Positions 13,939 through 21,522 of a stretch of DNA of 28,630 nt are shown here, piece after piece. The notes under the pieces were generated by a model. That model did no database searches, was not told the DNA's origin, and worked only from the letters and a program-made list of their open reading frames with translations. The stretch spans positions 1 to 28,630 of IMG/VR virus record IMGVR_UViG_3300030060_003957. One strand, given 5' to 3'. Numbering within the stretch: position 1 is the stretch's first letter; every line of letters starts with the position of its first letter. The stretch is from a virus. The translations under genes and the position numbers were made by a program.

Positions 13939-14615
13939 ATATACTAAAACTTATAAACGAAGTACCTAAACCGTATTCAGAGTCTCGCCTAAAGCGGGAC
14001 AACCCTCAGGTATCTTTTCCAAATCCTTTGAATGACAGGGTTTTGGCAGACTTTGATTGCTACACGTACACCATTGACCCTAAGCCAGATTACAATCCTA
14101 CTCTCCAAAACTTAAACCCAGTATTTGAACAAAGGGATAATGGCTGGGTACAGGCTTGGGATGTTATAGATTTTGAAGAAGATGCTGCTAAAGACAGGCT
14201 TAAATCTAAAATCACTTCTGATCGCTGGGACATGGAGCAAAGTGGCGTTGAATGGCTTGATGAAAATTTTGACTTGTGGCGTATAGCTACAGACAGCAAC
14301 AGTCAGGTTAAAATGACTTCTGTTTTGGCTATGCTAACAGCAGATCCATCCTCCACTGGTTACGCTAGTTGGAAGATGGACAAGCGTGTCACTGTCACTT
14401 ACACAGACATAGACGAGGAGGACAACGAAATTGAACTTACCGAAGAGGTTTGGCAAAAAGAATTTCGGCACAACACGCTAGAGGACTGGAACGAAATGGT
14501 TTCTCTGGTCAGCACCCACATCAAAAATTGTTTTACGGCTGAGGAGAACGCACTAGCTAAGGCTGATGCTGGCGACCTCACTGTAACTTTCCAATCTGAG
14601 TACGAAAAACTCTGA
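13935..14615 (+). CDS. tail fibre-associated protein, DUF4376-like
   Basis: 226 aa from ATG 13935, in a four-base overlap with the fibre stop; a longer upstream frame would run inside the fibre gene. The N-terminal half has RVLADFDCYTYTIDPKPDYN and NGWVQAWDVIDFEEDAAKDR, and the C-terminal half SDRWDMEQSGVEWLDENFDL with RIATDSNSQVKMTSVLAM. The 'R...E..Gve......w.idtd..s......' pattern resembles DUF4376, found in phage fibre tips and assembly proteins. The C-terminus is helical and acidic. It probably helps fold or cap the fibre encoded just upstream; the DUF assignment is from memory. Confidence 0.6.
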   Translation: MNILKLINEVPKPYSESRLKRDNPQVSFPNPLNDRVLADFDCYTYTIDPKPDYNPTLQNLNPVFEQRDNGWVQAWDVIDFEEDAAKDRLKSKITSDRWDMEQSGVEWLDENFDLWRIATDSNSQVKMTSVLAMLTADPSSTGYASWKMDKRVTVTYTDIDEEDNEIELTEEVWQKEFRHNTLEDWNEMVSLVSTHIKNCFTAEENALAKADAGDLTVTFQSEYEKL

Positions 14616-15871
14616 TGCTACGCTGGAAGTCCAGTTTAAAGCCTGCTGCGGCAGCTAGCGGCTTGCAAAACCCAACCTTGTTAGGCATCCGTAACCCAAC
14701 TAGCACCAGCAGCAGTAGCACCTCTATTAACATTTCATCAGCTACTCAAGGTGCTTTGCTCCTTGCATCAGTTACGGCAAGGTCAACTCAAGGGAATTTG
14801 TCAGCCCCAACTGAGGGAGGCTGGACTTTGCTGGCAAGCGTTGACAATGGCAGCAGCTCAGCCAGACCTTTAAACCGAGTTTATTACAAAACTGCTGGTG
14901 CAAGCGAGTCAACAGTCACTTGGACGCATGACGCTGACTACACAAGTGCAGTTGCCATTGAAATAGTTGGAGCCGACACATCTACGCTGGCGGTTACTAC
15001 TAATCAATCAAGCGATGATTTGGGAGTAGTAACTGTTCCAGCAAATGGTTTTGTAATTGCGGTTCACGCAAAAGGTGCTAGTGGCGACACTAGTGCTTCT
15101 ACTGTTAGAAGCTCAAATGGAAGTACCCAGACTCAGTACACTGCGTTGGGCGATGCGTATGGAACTAAGCGTTCTGGTACATTTATGGCGTGGGGTGATG
15201 TTGGGGCAGGTGACACAAATGGAACTGACTATATAGAAGGTGCAGGTAGCGGCAGTGGAAGTGCTACACACCACATTGCAATAAAGCCAAGCGGATCTAC
15301 AACCTACCTTCTTGAAGAAAATTTTGAAGGAACGGGAACGCCTACAAGTTGGTCATCTACTGGCACAGTTGATTATGACTCAACTCCTCCAGCCTCTTCG
15401 CCTAATGGCGGTGAGGTCATGGAGATTACAGACCGCACAAACTACTCTGAGTTTTCTACGACTGGATCAAATTTGTATTTTCAGTTTAGGCTAGGCACAT
15501 TGCCGTTTGCAGCAAATGATTGGGTTGGCCTACTTGACGGATCGGGTTCAATATTAGCTGGTATTGTCATTCAGCCAGATGGAGGTGTTCGTTTACAAAT
15601 GGACAACACTTACAGCACAATGTCTGACACTATTTCGGTAAATCAGTGGTATCACGCTAGGCTTGTGTACGTTTCTGGTGGGCCATCAACGCTTGAAATT
15701 AATACAACAGGCACCTTTAGTGGTGACGGCACCGACTATGTGGAACATACTGACTCGGACGCTACAGCAGCCGTAGCGACTGCTAGGATTAGAGGCCCAC
15801 GCGGCGGTGTAAGGACTGGGTATTATGATCGGGTAATTAGTAGCTCAAATACGATAGGCAACAATCCATGA
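14615..15871 (+). CDS. adhesin-like virion protein with LamG/ConA-type C-terminal domain
   Basis: 418 aa with two beta domains joined by a Gly/Ser linker. Residues about 40-225 form the first (SATQGALLLASVTARS ... HHIAIKPSG), an Ig- or jelly-roll-like domain. Residues about 230-410 form the second: LLEENFEGTGTPTSWSSTGT at the start, SNLYFQFRLGTLPFAANDW, then ISVNQWYHARLVYVSGG, a typical LamG/concanavalin-type lectin fold pattern. Carbohydrate binding at the host surface is likely. It overlaps the fibre-associated gene by one base and the FnIII gene by four. No signal peptide, so it acts as part of the virion. Fold assignment by pattern only. Confidence 0.65.
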   Translation: MLRWKSSLKPAAAASGLQNPTLLGIRNPTSTSSSSTSINISSATQGALLLASVTARSTQGNLSAPTEGGWTLLASVDNGSSSARPLNRVYYKTAGASESTVTWTHDADYTSAVAIEIVGADTSTLAVTTNQSSDDLGVVTVPANGFVIAVHAKGASGDTSASTVRSSNGSTQTQYTALGDAYGTKRSGTFMAWGDVGAGDTNGTDYIEGAGSGSGSATHHIAIKPSGSTTYLLEENFEGTGTPTSWSSTGTVDYDSTPPASSPNGGEVMEITDRTNYSEFSTTGSNLYFQFRLGTLPFAANDWVGLLDGSGSILAGIVIQPDGGVRLQMDNTYSTMSDTISVNQWYHARLVYVSGGPSTLEINTTGTFSGDGTDYVEHTDSDATAAVATARIRGPRGGVRTGYYDRVISSSNTIGNNP

Positions 15872-16284
15872 AAACACTCTTAGCAGCCATAATGTTTACA
15901 ACGACGACTATGATCGGAGCCGATCTAGTGCTAACGTGGCAGGATAACTCCGACAACGAGGATGGCTTTGAGATTTGGCGGCAGCAAAATGGAGGCGAGT
16001 GGTTATTAATTGCAGCAACTAACGCTGATGACGCTACCTTTACGGATGGTGTCATTCCTATTGGAACCACGCTAGCGTATCGGGTAAGAGCTTGGAATCA
16101 GTTCGGGGAATCGGATTACACTAACATTGTAAGCATTAGAACATATCCTCCAGCAGCTCCTACTAGCCTAAAGGGTGCAGCAATTAAAAGCGAAGAGGTT
16201 AGTTTTAAAACAAAACCTACACGCGAGGCTAGAATTAGAACTTATAGGGATCGGTACGGGAGGCTGGTTATAGAAAAATCATGA
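15868..16284 (+). CDS. fibronectin III-domain protein with probable signal peptide
   Basis: 138 aa. The N-terminus (MKTLLAAIMFTTTTMIGA) has one lysine, a hydrophobic core and a small-residue end, as in a Sec signal peptide cleaved before D19. Residues about 19-95 are a fibronectin type III domain: LVLTWQDNSDNEDGFEIWRQ, then TTLAYRVRAWNQFGESDYTN and a final VSIRT strand. The tail is basic (KTKPTREARIRTYRDRYGR). FnIII domains in virions usually help in weak surface binding; an exported phage FnIII protein is unusual. It lies in the fibre cluster and overlaps both neighbours by four bases. It could be an accessory tail protein whose N-terminus only resembles a signal. Confidence 0.7.
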   Translation: MKTLLAAIMFTTTTMIGADLVLTWQDNSDNEDGFEIWRQQNGGEWLLIAATNADDATFTDGVIPIGTTLAYRVRAWNQFGESDYTNIVSIRTYPPAAPTSLKGAAIKSEEVSFKTKPTREARIRTYRDRYGRLVIEKS

Positions 16285-16526
16285 GGAGCGTGAGTAGGAT
16301 AGGTGGCTCCAATGGAGATAGGTTCTTGGATCTTAGTGACTACGAACAAATCTTGGGTTCTATTTGCGAAGAGAACGACTGGGAGTACGAGGCATTTCGG
16401 GACTACGTATTTTTTGACAAAGAATGTTTCAATATAGATAACAGGCAAGACCTCAAAAGTGATTTGGAATGCAGAAGGCTTTCAATCAGCAAGCTTAACG
16501 AGTACGCCTTAAATTACGATACGTGA
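16281..16526 (+). CDS. hypothetical acidic protein, 81 aa
   Basis: Begins MRSVSRIGGSNGDRFLDLSD. Acidic and aromatic in the middle (CEENDWEYEAFRDYVFFDKE), helical at the end (DLKSDLECRRLSISKLNEYA), with three cysteines. Four-base overlaps on both sides (ATGA upstream, GTGA downstream). No motif recognised. It separates the adhesin genes from the holin pair; function unknown. Confidence 0.55.
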   Translation: MRSVSRIGGSNGDRFLDLSDYEQILGSICEENDWEYEAFRDYVFFDKECFNIDNRQDLKSDLECRRLSISKLNEYALNYDT

Positions 16527-16690
16527 AAGACATGGTAGAAAGATCAGTTATAGGGGTGCTAGGATCAGGAGCAGGTCTAGCACTAGCAGGAACAGACCAA
16601 GTGCTATCTGTGGTGGCATCGGCATTCACTGTGGTCTTCATGAGTCTTTCTATTTTAAAAATATTAAAGGAGATTAGAGACAAGAAATGA
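16523..16690 (+). CDS. small two-span holin-like membrane protein, 55 aa
   Basis: A short frame from GTG 16523 (GTGA overlap with the previous stop; an ATG at 16532 is the alternative start) to TGA 16688-16690, overlapping the next ATG by four bases. Two hydrophobic segments, about 9-22 (VIGVLGSGAGLALAG) and 28-46 (VLSVVASAFTVVFMSLSIL), are joined by a short polar turn (TDQ), and the C-terminus is basic (KILKEIRDKK). That is the layout of class II holins, which open the inner membrane to the endolysin. It sits directly ahead of a larger holin-type gene. The role follows from topology and place; sequence families of such holins are too short for a firm match. Confidence 0.7.
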   Translation: MKDMVERSVIGVLGSGAGLALAGTDQVLSVVASAFTVVFMSLSILKILKEIRDKK

Positions 16691-17097
16691 CATCAGAGTT
16701 AGTGGCAATGCTTGGAGGTGGAGTCACGGGATTTGTAATGAAACTAATCTCAGCACAAATGAATATCCAAGCGAATGCTATTGATGCGATGATTAAGAAA
16801 CAAGGAGTATCAGATGATTCCGCAGATAGAGCAGCAAAACGAACAGGAGAAGGAGGAGCGTGGATTAGACGTTTCATTGCAATCTGTATACTTTTCTCAG
16901 TCGTATTTGCTCCCTTTGTCATGGCGTTCTTTGATATACCAGTAACCGTTGAGGCTAGCAAATTAGGAGTATTTAAATTTTTAGGAATAGGAGTAGACAA
17001 ATGGAAAAACTTGGAGGGGTTTGTATTGTTGCCAGAAGTTCGGCAAGGGATGCTAGCTCTGCTGGGTTTTTACTTTGGAAGCTCGCAAGTTAAATAG
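16687..17097 (+). CDS. holin-like membrane protein resembling GTA-type 3TM holins
   Basis: 136 aa. The N-terminal segment LVAMLGGGVTGFVMKLIS could be a first span or re-entrant helix; 60-82 (IRRFIAICILFSVVFAPFVM) is a clear span; the C-terminus MLALLGFYFGSSQVK is a third. The order 'WIRRFIA.....' in the middle and 'LLGFYFGSS..K' at the end resembles the holin family with three spans found in gene transfer agents and marine phages. It is likely to act in host lysis, with the 55 aa protein as partner, antagonist or second holin. The gene ends before a good AGGAG element for the next gene. Confidence 0.7.
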   Translation: MTSELVAMLGGGVTGFVMKLISAQMNIQANAIDAMIKKQGVSDDSADRAAKRTGEGGAWIRRFIAICILFSVVFAPFVMAFFDIPVTVEASKLGVFKFLGIGVDKWKNLEGFVLLPEVRQGMLALLGFYFGSSQVK

Positions 17098-17108
17098 GAG
17101 ACAAAAAT

Positions 17109-17174
17109 ATGGACTACGGAAAACGCAAAAAATGCCCAATGGGAAAACCTATGAAAAAAGGAGGAAAGCGATAA
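17109..17174 (+). CDS. basic microprotein, 21 aa
   Basis: ATG 17109 to TAA 17172-17174, preceded at good distance by AGGAGAC. The product begins MDYGKRKKCPMGKPMKK and ends GGKR, with about half its residues Lys or Arg, a single Cys and Pro-Gly turns. The stop overlaps the next ATG by one base (TAATG), supporting coupled translation of both microproteins. The 'KKCPMGKP' stretch recalls the Cys-Pro-x-Gly-Lys start of the 57 aa protein three genes downstream (KICPEGKAW), hinting at shared origin. Function unknown; nucleic-acid or anionic-surface binding is likely from charge. Confidence 0.55.
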   Translation: MDYGKRKKCPMGKPMKKGGKR

Positions 17175-17230
17175 TGGCTTACTCATACAAAAAACCAAAA
17201 GGTAAGGGCAAAGGTAGAGGAAGGAAATAA
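17174..17230 (+). CDS. basic microprotein, 18 aa
   Basis: ATG 17174 to TAA 17228-17230, one-base overlap with the stop of the previous gene, GGAGG just upstream within that gene. The product is MAYSYKKPKGKGKGRGRK: an aromatic start and a Lys-Gly repeat tail like an RGG or histone-tail peptide. It is at the size limit of a credible gene. In its favour: start-stop coupling, a strong Shine-Dalgarno in the preceding frame, and neighbours of the same composition. Function unknown. Confidence 0.5.
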   Translation: MAYSYKKPKGKGKGRGRK

Positions 17231-17236
17231 TTAGTC

Positions 17237-17419
17237 ATGGGAATGAACGTAAAGCACTATTCTAAAGACGGTAAGGAGCACAAAGGCGGCTACCACAAAA
17301 TGCCTGATGGAAAATTGCATTCTGGAAAAACGCATTCCCGTTCTTCTAAGCCATTGTATCATTACGGAGAGTTGTCTAAATCTGCTCAAAATAAAGCTAG
17401 AAAGTCTTGGAAGGTATAA
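17237..17419 (+). CDS. basic protein, 60 aa (KHY/MPDGKLHSGKTH family)
   Basis: ATG 17237 (a second in-frame ATG six bases later is possible), AAGGAA upstream. It reads as KHYSKDGKEHKGGYHKMPDG, then KLHSGKTHSRSSKPLYHYGE and a helix-forming end LSKSAQNKARKSWKV. From memory, small proteins with 'KHY.kDG....g..HkmPdG.lhtG.tHt..Sk.l.h.geLSk.A..KArk.W' are common in marine phages, with no known function. The His-rich centre could bind metal. The stop overlaps the next ATG (TATAATG). Confidence 0.75.
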   Translation: MGMNVKHYSKDGKEHKGGYHKMPDGKLHSGKTHSRSSKPLYHYGELSKSAQNKARKSWKV

Positions 17420-17592
17420 TGCCAAAGAAAAAAGCTAAGAGCGGAGGCAAAATTTGCCCAGAGGGCAAGGCTTGGGCCAGAAGGACATTTGATACGTATC
17501 CTTCTGCTTACGCTAACTTGGCCGCATCTAAGTATTGTAAAGATCCTAACTACGCTAAGAAGTCTAAGGGAGGAAAAAGGAAAGGACGCTAG
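17419..17592 (+). CDS. basic protein, 57 aa (KICPEGKAWA family)
   Basis: ATG 17419, one-base overlap with the previous stop; a longer in-frame start would lie inside that gene. Begins MPKKKAKSGGKICPEGKAWA, continues RRTFDTYPSAYANLAASKYC and ends in KKSKGGKRKGR. The two cysteines flank the conserved core 'CPeGKaWa.rtFd.yPSAYAN..a.kyC', which I remember from many marine phage genomes. Function is not known. The basic ends and short helical core suggest DNA packing or virion binding. Confidence 0.75.
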   Translation: MPKKKAKSGGKICPEGKAWARRTFDTYPSAYANLAASKYCKDPNYAKKSKGGKRKGR

Positions 17593-17843
17593 TGGCTCAA
17601 CTCAAACAGTGGTTAAAGGAAGACTGGGTAAGGATAGGTACGGATGGATCTATCAAGGGCAAGTGTGGAACTTCACCTAACAAAAAAAGACCAGACAGAT
17701 GCTTGCCTAGAAAAAAAGCAATGAGCCTTACAAAGTCTGAACGAGCTGCTACTGCAAGGAAGAAAAAAAGTGCAGGAGCTAAAGGTCAAAAAGTTGTATC
17801 AAATACACCAAGAGCAAAAGTAAGAAGTGGCAAAAAGTCCTAA
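17592..17843 (+). CDS. basic protein, 83 aa (DUF5872-like)
   Basis: GTG start at 17592, one-base overlap with the previous TAG, AAAGGA upstream. The N-terminal part LKQWLKEDWVRIGTDGSIKG followed by KCGTSPNKKRPDRCLP and KAMSLTKSERAATARKKKS fits, from memory, DUF5872: a 'W.rI.tdG.i.GkCG......PdrClp..kA.sLtk.eraa..rkK' pattern with two cysteines. The C-terminus is a Lys-rich tail. The function of that family is not established; it occurs in phages and large viruses. It overlaps the next gene by 17 bases. Confidence 0.75.
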   Translation: MAQLKQWLKEDWVRIGTDGSIKGKCGTSPNKKRPDRCLPRKKAMSLTKSERAATARKKKSAGAKGQKVVSNTPRAKVRSGKKS

Positions 17844-18120
17844 AGAATCTATGAGATGCGGTCAGGTGCGTAAAAGCACAAGACCTGGCAAGAAGATCAT
17901 GAAGCTGTACTGTGTTGATGGTAAGCGTAAGCTTGTACACGCAGGTGCTTCTGGGTACGGTCATAACTATTCTGATGCTGCTAGAAAGTCTTTTAGGGCT
18001 AGGCATAAATGCGATACTGCAAAACCTGGAACTGCTAAACACTTAGCTTGCACAGAGCTATGGAAGGGCAAGGGTGGCAGAACAAAGAGCAGTCCTAAAA
18101 GCAGAAAGGGTAAATACTAG
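17827..18120 (+). CDS. basic protein, 97 aa (KARKSFRARHKCD-type family)
   Basis: GTG start at 17827, 17 bases inside the previous gene; its stop directly abuts the nozzle gene ATG. The core reads RPGKKIMKLYCVDGKRKLVH, AGASGYGHNYSDAARKSFRA and RHKCDTAKPGTAKHLACTEL, with four cysteines (11, 29, 62, 75) that could make one zinc site. The pattern 'S..ArksFrARHkCdtAkpgTa.hlaC..LW' is, from memory, a family shared by marine phages and giant viruses, of unknown function. The C-terminus is Lys/Ser/Gly-rich. Together with its five upstream neighbours it forms a basic protein row. Confidence 0.75.
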   Translation: MAKSPKESMRCGQVRKSTRPGKKIMKLYCVDGKRKLVHAGASGYGHNYSDAARKSFRARHKCDTAKPGTAKHLACTELWKGKGGRTKSSPKSRKGKY

Positions 18121-20310
18121 ATGGCAAGGTACGATGTATACGGAGCACAGGACAATCGTCTTGTAGAAGATTTAGATCAAGGCTTTACTGGTTTTAATAA
18201 CAAGTTAAGACCTGATCAGCTTCGTTCTGGGATTCTTACTGAGTCTAATAATGGACGTATGGACTTGAATGGGGAGTGGCAACCTAGAAAGGGAATGGAA
18301 ATATTTTCTACTCCTTTTACTGCTTCTGTTTTTAAGTTGTATGCGACTGCAGATAGTTTAGCATTTAGATTGCACGATACTCTTCCATCTGTTTCTAGCT
18401 ATGCTAGAGACGGGACTACTTTTACAGTTAATTTTAGTGGGACTCATGGGATTACTACTGGAGACATTGTAAATTTAAGCGGTTTAAGTACTACAGGAAC
18501 TGTTGATCCTAATGGAAATCATAGTTGTACAGCTTCAACTACCACCCAAATACAGATTACAATAGCTGGATTAGATGCTGCTCCTTCAGGAACATTAACG
18601 GTTACAGGGGCTAAATTAAATACTGCTACATCTAATTTTATTCATGCAGCTTGCGAGTTTTCTGATCCCAATAATGAAGCAGCATCTTACATAGCTGCTG
18701 TAGGTACGCAGAGCACTATACTTGTAAAAACTTCAGACAGTGGAGCTACCACCGTTAATCTTACTTATCCTACTGGCGAAACCGTTCCAGAGGGAAGTAA
18801 TATAATGCAGGCTTTTAACAAGCTTTTTATATTTAGAAAAGGACAAATAGCCTTACAGTGGGATGGAGATGTTAGCACTACTACTTTTTCTTTAGTTGCA
18901 AATGGAACCTTTGTCCAACCCACTGCTATAGCAATTAGTAATCTTGATTTTGGATCTGGTTTAGGAACGGCTACAGTATCCAGTACAAGCTCTTTGTTGG
19001 TGGGTGACGTCCTAACCATAACTGATGCTGGCACATCTGGATTTAGCCTTGGAGACAAGGTAACCGTTAGTACAATAACTAATTCAACAACATTTACATT
19101 TTCTTCAAATAAATCAGGAACAAGCAAAACTGCTACAGTTTCAAAACCTGTATCTATAGGCTTAGGCTTTACGCACATGCCAGCCCCTGAGTTTGGCACT
19201 TACCACCAGCGTAGACTTGTCGTTCCGTACAGGTACGATATAACTGGGTCTTCTGGATCTGCTACGATTACAGATAAAAAGATTCTTGATGAAGCACTTT
19301 TTTCGGATATACTAGATCATAACACCTATGATAGAGTTTTTGGACAGTTTCGGTTTAATGCTGGTGAAGCTGATTTTATTGTGGGCTTTCATTCTTTTTC
19401 AGATGATCAGCTAGTTGTTTTTAATCGAAACAGTATACATACCGTTAAGAATAGTCTATCTTTAGAAAGTAGTATTTCTCAAGTTATAACAAATGATGTA
19501 GGTTGTATTGCCCGAAACAGCATACAGCAGATAGGGAACAAGCTAATGTTTCTTTCTGATAACGGAGTGTACGCTTTAGATTTTATTGACTTGTACAATC
19601 TTAGGGGTCAAGATGTTCCTTTGTCAGAGTCTATACAGGGCACTATAGCTACAATAAATCAGGCTCATGCCCACAAAGCTGTCTCTGCTTACTTCGACAA
19701 CAGGTACTATTTGGCTGTTCCAGTAGGAGACTCCACCACAAACAACCGATTGATTATTTATAATTTTTTAAATCGCCAGTGGGAGTCCATAGATTCTGTA
19801 GCTGACAACGATTGGGAGTACACTCACTTAGTGGTAGGTGGAGCTGGGGATAAAAGAGGCGTATACGTTGTGAATAAAACTGGTGGCGTACACAAGTACG
19901 AAGAAAGATCAGATGACTCTGATAGGTTTTTAGATGCTATTGGTGGCAGCAATCAAACAGCTATTGTTCCTTCGTCTGCTACAACTAGAATGTTTACAGT
20001 ACGCTCTATAGATCGTAAAAAATGGAATAACTTTGAGCTGCATTTACAGTCCTCAGAGACTAATGTTTCTGATGCAACTCTTAGTGCAATCACAGAAAAT
20101 ATTGATGGTATAATAAGCTTAGGAACAATTTCAGATCTTAATGGAGGAGAGCTTGCTATAGACGAAGATGTTTCACTTAGAGGAAGATTTGGAAACAAAA
20201 GAGCTTACGGATTACAGTTTAAACTAGAGACAACAAAAGGAAGACCTAGGCTAAGAGCATTAAAGGTAGCAGGAGGCATAACATTTAGAAACACACAGAA
20301 AGCAGAATAA
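18121..20310 (+). CDS. tail nozzle / tail tubular-type structural protein
   Basis: 729 aa. The N-terminal GFTGFNNKLRPDQLRSGILT with NLNGEWQPRKGM (about 21-60) is the 'G.....l.p.ql..G......n..l..g.wqpRkG' pattern seen at the start of podoviral tail nozzle-like proteins. Two beta insertions follow (about 95-165, with THGITTGDIVNLSG, and about 270-345). The core FGQFRFNAGEADFIVGFHSF, then QLVVFNRNSIHTV and FLSDNGVYALDFIDLYNLRG (about 400-500) resembles a propeller-like repeat common in these proteins. The C-terminus is a beta domain. It would form the lower tail tube through which DNA leaves. The start abuts the preceding gene. The family call is by pattern, moderately sure. Confidence 0.7.
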   Translation: MARYDVYGAQDNRLVEDLDQGFTGFNNKLRPDQLRSGILTESNNGRMDLNGEWQPRKGMEIFSTPFTASVFKLYATADSLAFRLHDTLPSVSSYARDGTTFTVNFSGTHGITTGDIVNLSGLSTTGTVDPNGNHSCTASTTTQIQITIAGLDAAPSGTLTVTGAKLNTATSNFIHAACEFSDPNNEAASYIAAVGTQSTILVKTSDSGATTVNLTYPTGETVPEGSNIMQAFNKLFIFRKGQIALQWDGDVSTTTFSLVANGTFVQPTAIAISNLDFGSGLGTATVSSTSSLLVGDVLTITDAGTSGFSLGDKVTVSTITNSTTFTFSSNKSGTSKTATVSKPVSIGLGFTHMPAPEFGTYHQRRLVVPYRYDITGSSGSATITDKKILDEALFSDILDHNTYDRVFGQFRFNAGEADFIVGFHSFSDDQLVVFNRNSIHTVKNSLSLESSISQVITNDVGCIARNSIQQIGNKLMFLSDNGVYALDFIDLYNLRGQDVPLSESIQGTIATINQAHAHKAVSAYFDNRYYLAVPVGDSTTNNRLIIYNFLNRQWESIDSVADNDWEYTHLVVGGAGDKRGVYVVNKTGGVHKYEERSDDSDRFLDAIGGSNQTAIVPSSATTRMFTVRSIDRKKWNNFELHLQSSETNVSDATLSAITENIDGIISLGTISDLNGGELAIDEDVSLRGRFGNKRAYGLQFKLETTKGRPRLRALKVAGGITFRNTQKAE

Positions 20311-21512
20311 TGGCTATTTTAAGTAAAGGAACTACATATTCAGATGGTGATCAGGTAACGTCCACCAATCTTAACGCACTAGTAGACAGTGCTACATTTG
20401 TATCTGGTGCAGTTGACGATTCAACCACTCAGCTTTCCAGTGGTGCAATAATTGTAAAAGATCTTGGAATTGCTGCTGGCAAGATTGCAACAAACGCTGT
20501 AACAACTGTTAAAATTTTAGATAGTAATGTTACCAAGGCTAAGATAGAAAACGTAGCCAACATGAAGGCTCTTGGCAATGTTTCTGGTAGTGCTGCTGCA
20601 CCTGCTGAGGTGGCAATATTGGATGAGGACAACATGGCCTCTAGCTCTGCTACGTCATTAGCCACACAGCAAAGCATAAAGGCTTACACTGACTCAAAGG
20701 TAGATGGCACAGGGGCTGGATCGTTTACTACGCTGGCGGCTTCTGGAGATGTTACGGTAGATACTACCACCCTTAAGGTTGATTCATCTAATAACCGAGT
20801 GGGTATTGGGACTGCATCTCCAGCCCACAAGCTAGACGTAAATTCTGGAGCCACCAATCAAGTAGCGTTGTTTGAATCTACGGACGAAACGGCTTACATA
20901 GAGCTGGCGGACAGCACTGGTTCTGCTCAACTTGTTACGTTAGGCAGTGGAGACCTGAGGATTTCTACAGGCGGGTCTGGTGCTGGTAATGTTGGAACAT
21001 CTGGCCTGTATATTACCCAAGGTCAAGACGTGGGTATTGGAGATGATACACCTAGCTACAAGCTGGATGTAAATGGAACTGGTAGATTTACTGGCGTTCT
21101 TTCAGTAGGTAGCAACCTAGAAGTTTCGGGAACTATCAAGGAAGGCGTAGACAATGGAAACCTTGTTTTACAAGGCGGCGGTAGCGGTGGTGCTAATATT
21201 GAACTATACGGGACATCTCATCCGTCTGCTCCTAACGGTGCAAATTATGATGCAAATATTCATAGATTTCGTCCAGTAGATGCTTCGGCTAATTCTTTAA
21301 ACATTATTCAAAACGGCAACGTAGGTATTGGTGTTGACACTCCCTCTGCTCCACTGGAAGTAGCTTCTACAACAGGTGGTGTCCTATTGCCTCGCATGAC
21401 TACCACGCAGATGAATGCAATATCTTCTCCTGCTAATGGAGAAATGATCTACAACACAACTGCGAACAAGTTTTACGGTTACGCTAACGGAGCTTGGGTA
21501 GCACTACACTAG
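20310..21512 (+). CDS. second tail fibre / receptor-binding protein
   Basis: 400 aa, one-base overlap with the nozzle gene (TAATG). The N-terminus (SKGTTYSDGDQVTSTNLNAL) resembles fibre attachment domains. A helical stalk region with IKAYTDSKVDG leads to a beta shaft with three units of a head-type repeat: VGIGTASPAHKLDV, VGIGDDTPSYKLDV and VGIGVDTPSAPLEV (roughly residues 165-355), the 'nVGIGt..P..kLdV' repeat of trimeric fibre shafts. The C-terminal MIYNTTANKFYGYANGAWVA is a common fibre-end motif. No intramolecular chaperone (S74) domain is present. A homotrimer bound to the nozzle is expected. Confidence 0.78.
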   Translation: MAILSKGTTYSDGDQVTSTNLNALVDSATFVSGAVDDSTTQLSSGAIIVKDLGIAAGKIATNAVTTVKILDSNVTKAKIENVANMKALGNVSGSAAAPAEVAILDEDNMASSSATSLATQQSIKAYTDSKVDGTGAGSFTTLAASGDVTVDTTTLKVDSSNNRVGIGTASPAHKLDVNSGATNQVALFESTDETAYIELADSTGSAQLVTLGSGDLRISTGGSGAGNVGTSGLYITQGQDVGIGDDTPSYKLDVNGTGRFTGVLSVGSNLEVSGTIKEGVDNGNLVLQGGGSGGANIELYGTSHPSAPNGANYDANIHRFRPVDASANSLNIIQNGNVGIGVDTPSAPLEVASTTGGVLLPRMTTTQMNAISSPANGEMIYNTTANKFYGYANGAWVALH

Positions 21513-21522
21513 AAGGATAAAG

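Noticed and set aside
18765-19199. 144 aa minus-strand frame inside the nozzle gene
   Set aside because: Antisense shadow of a clear structural gene; no start signals.
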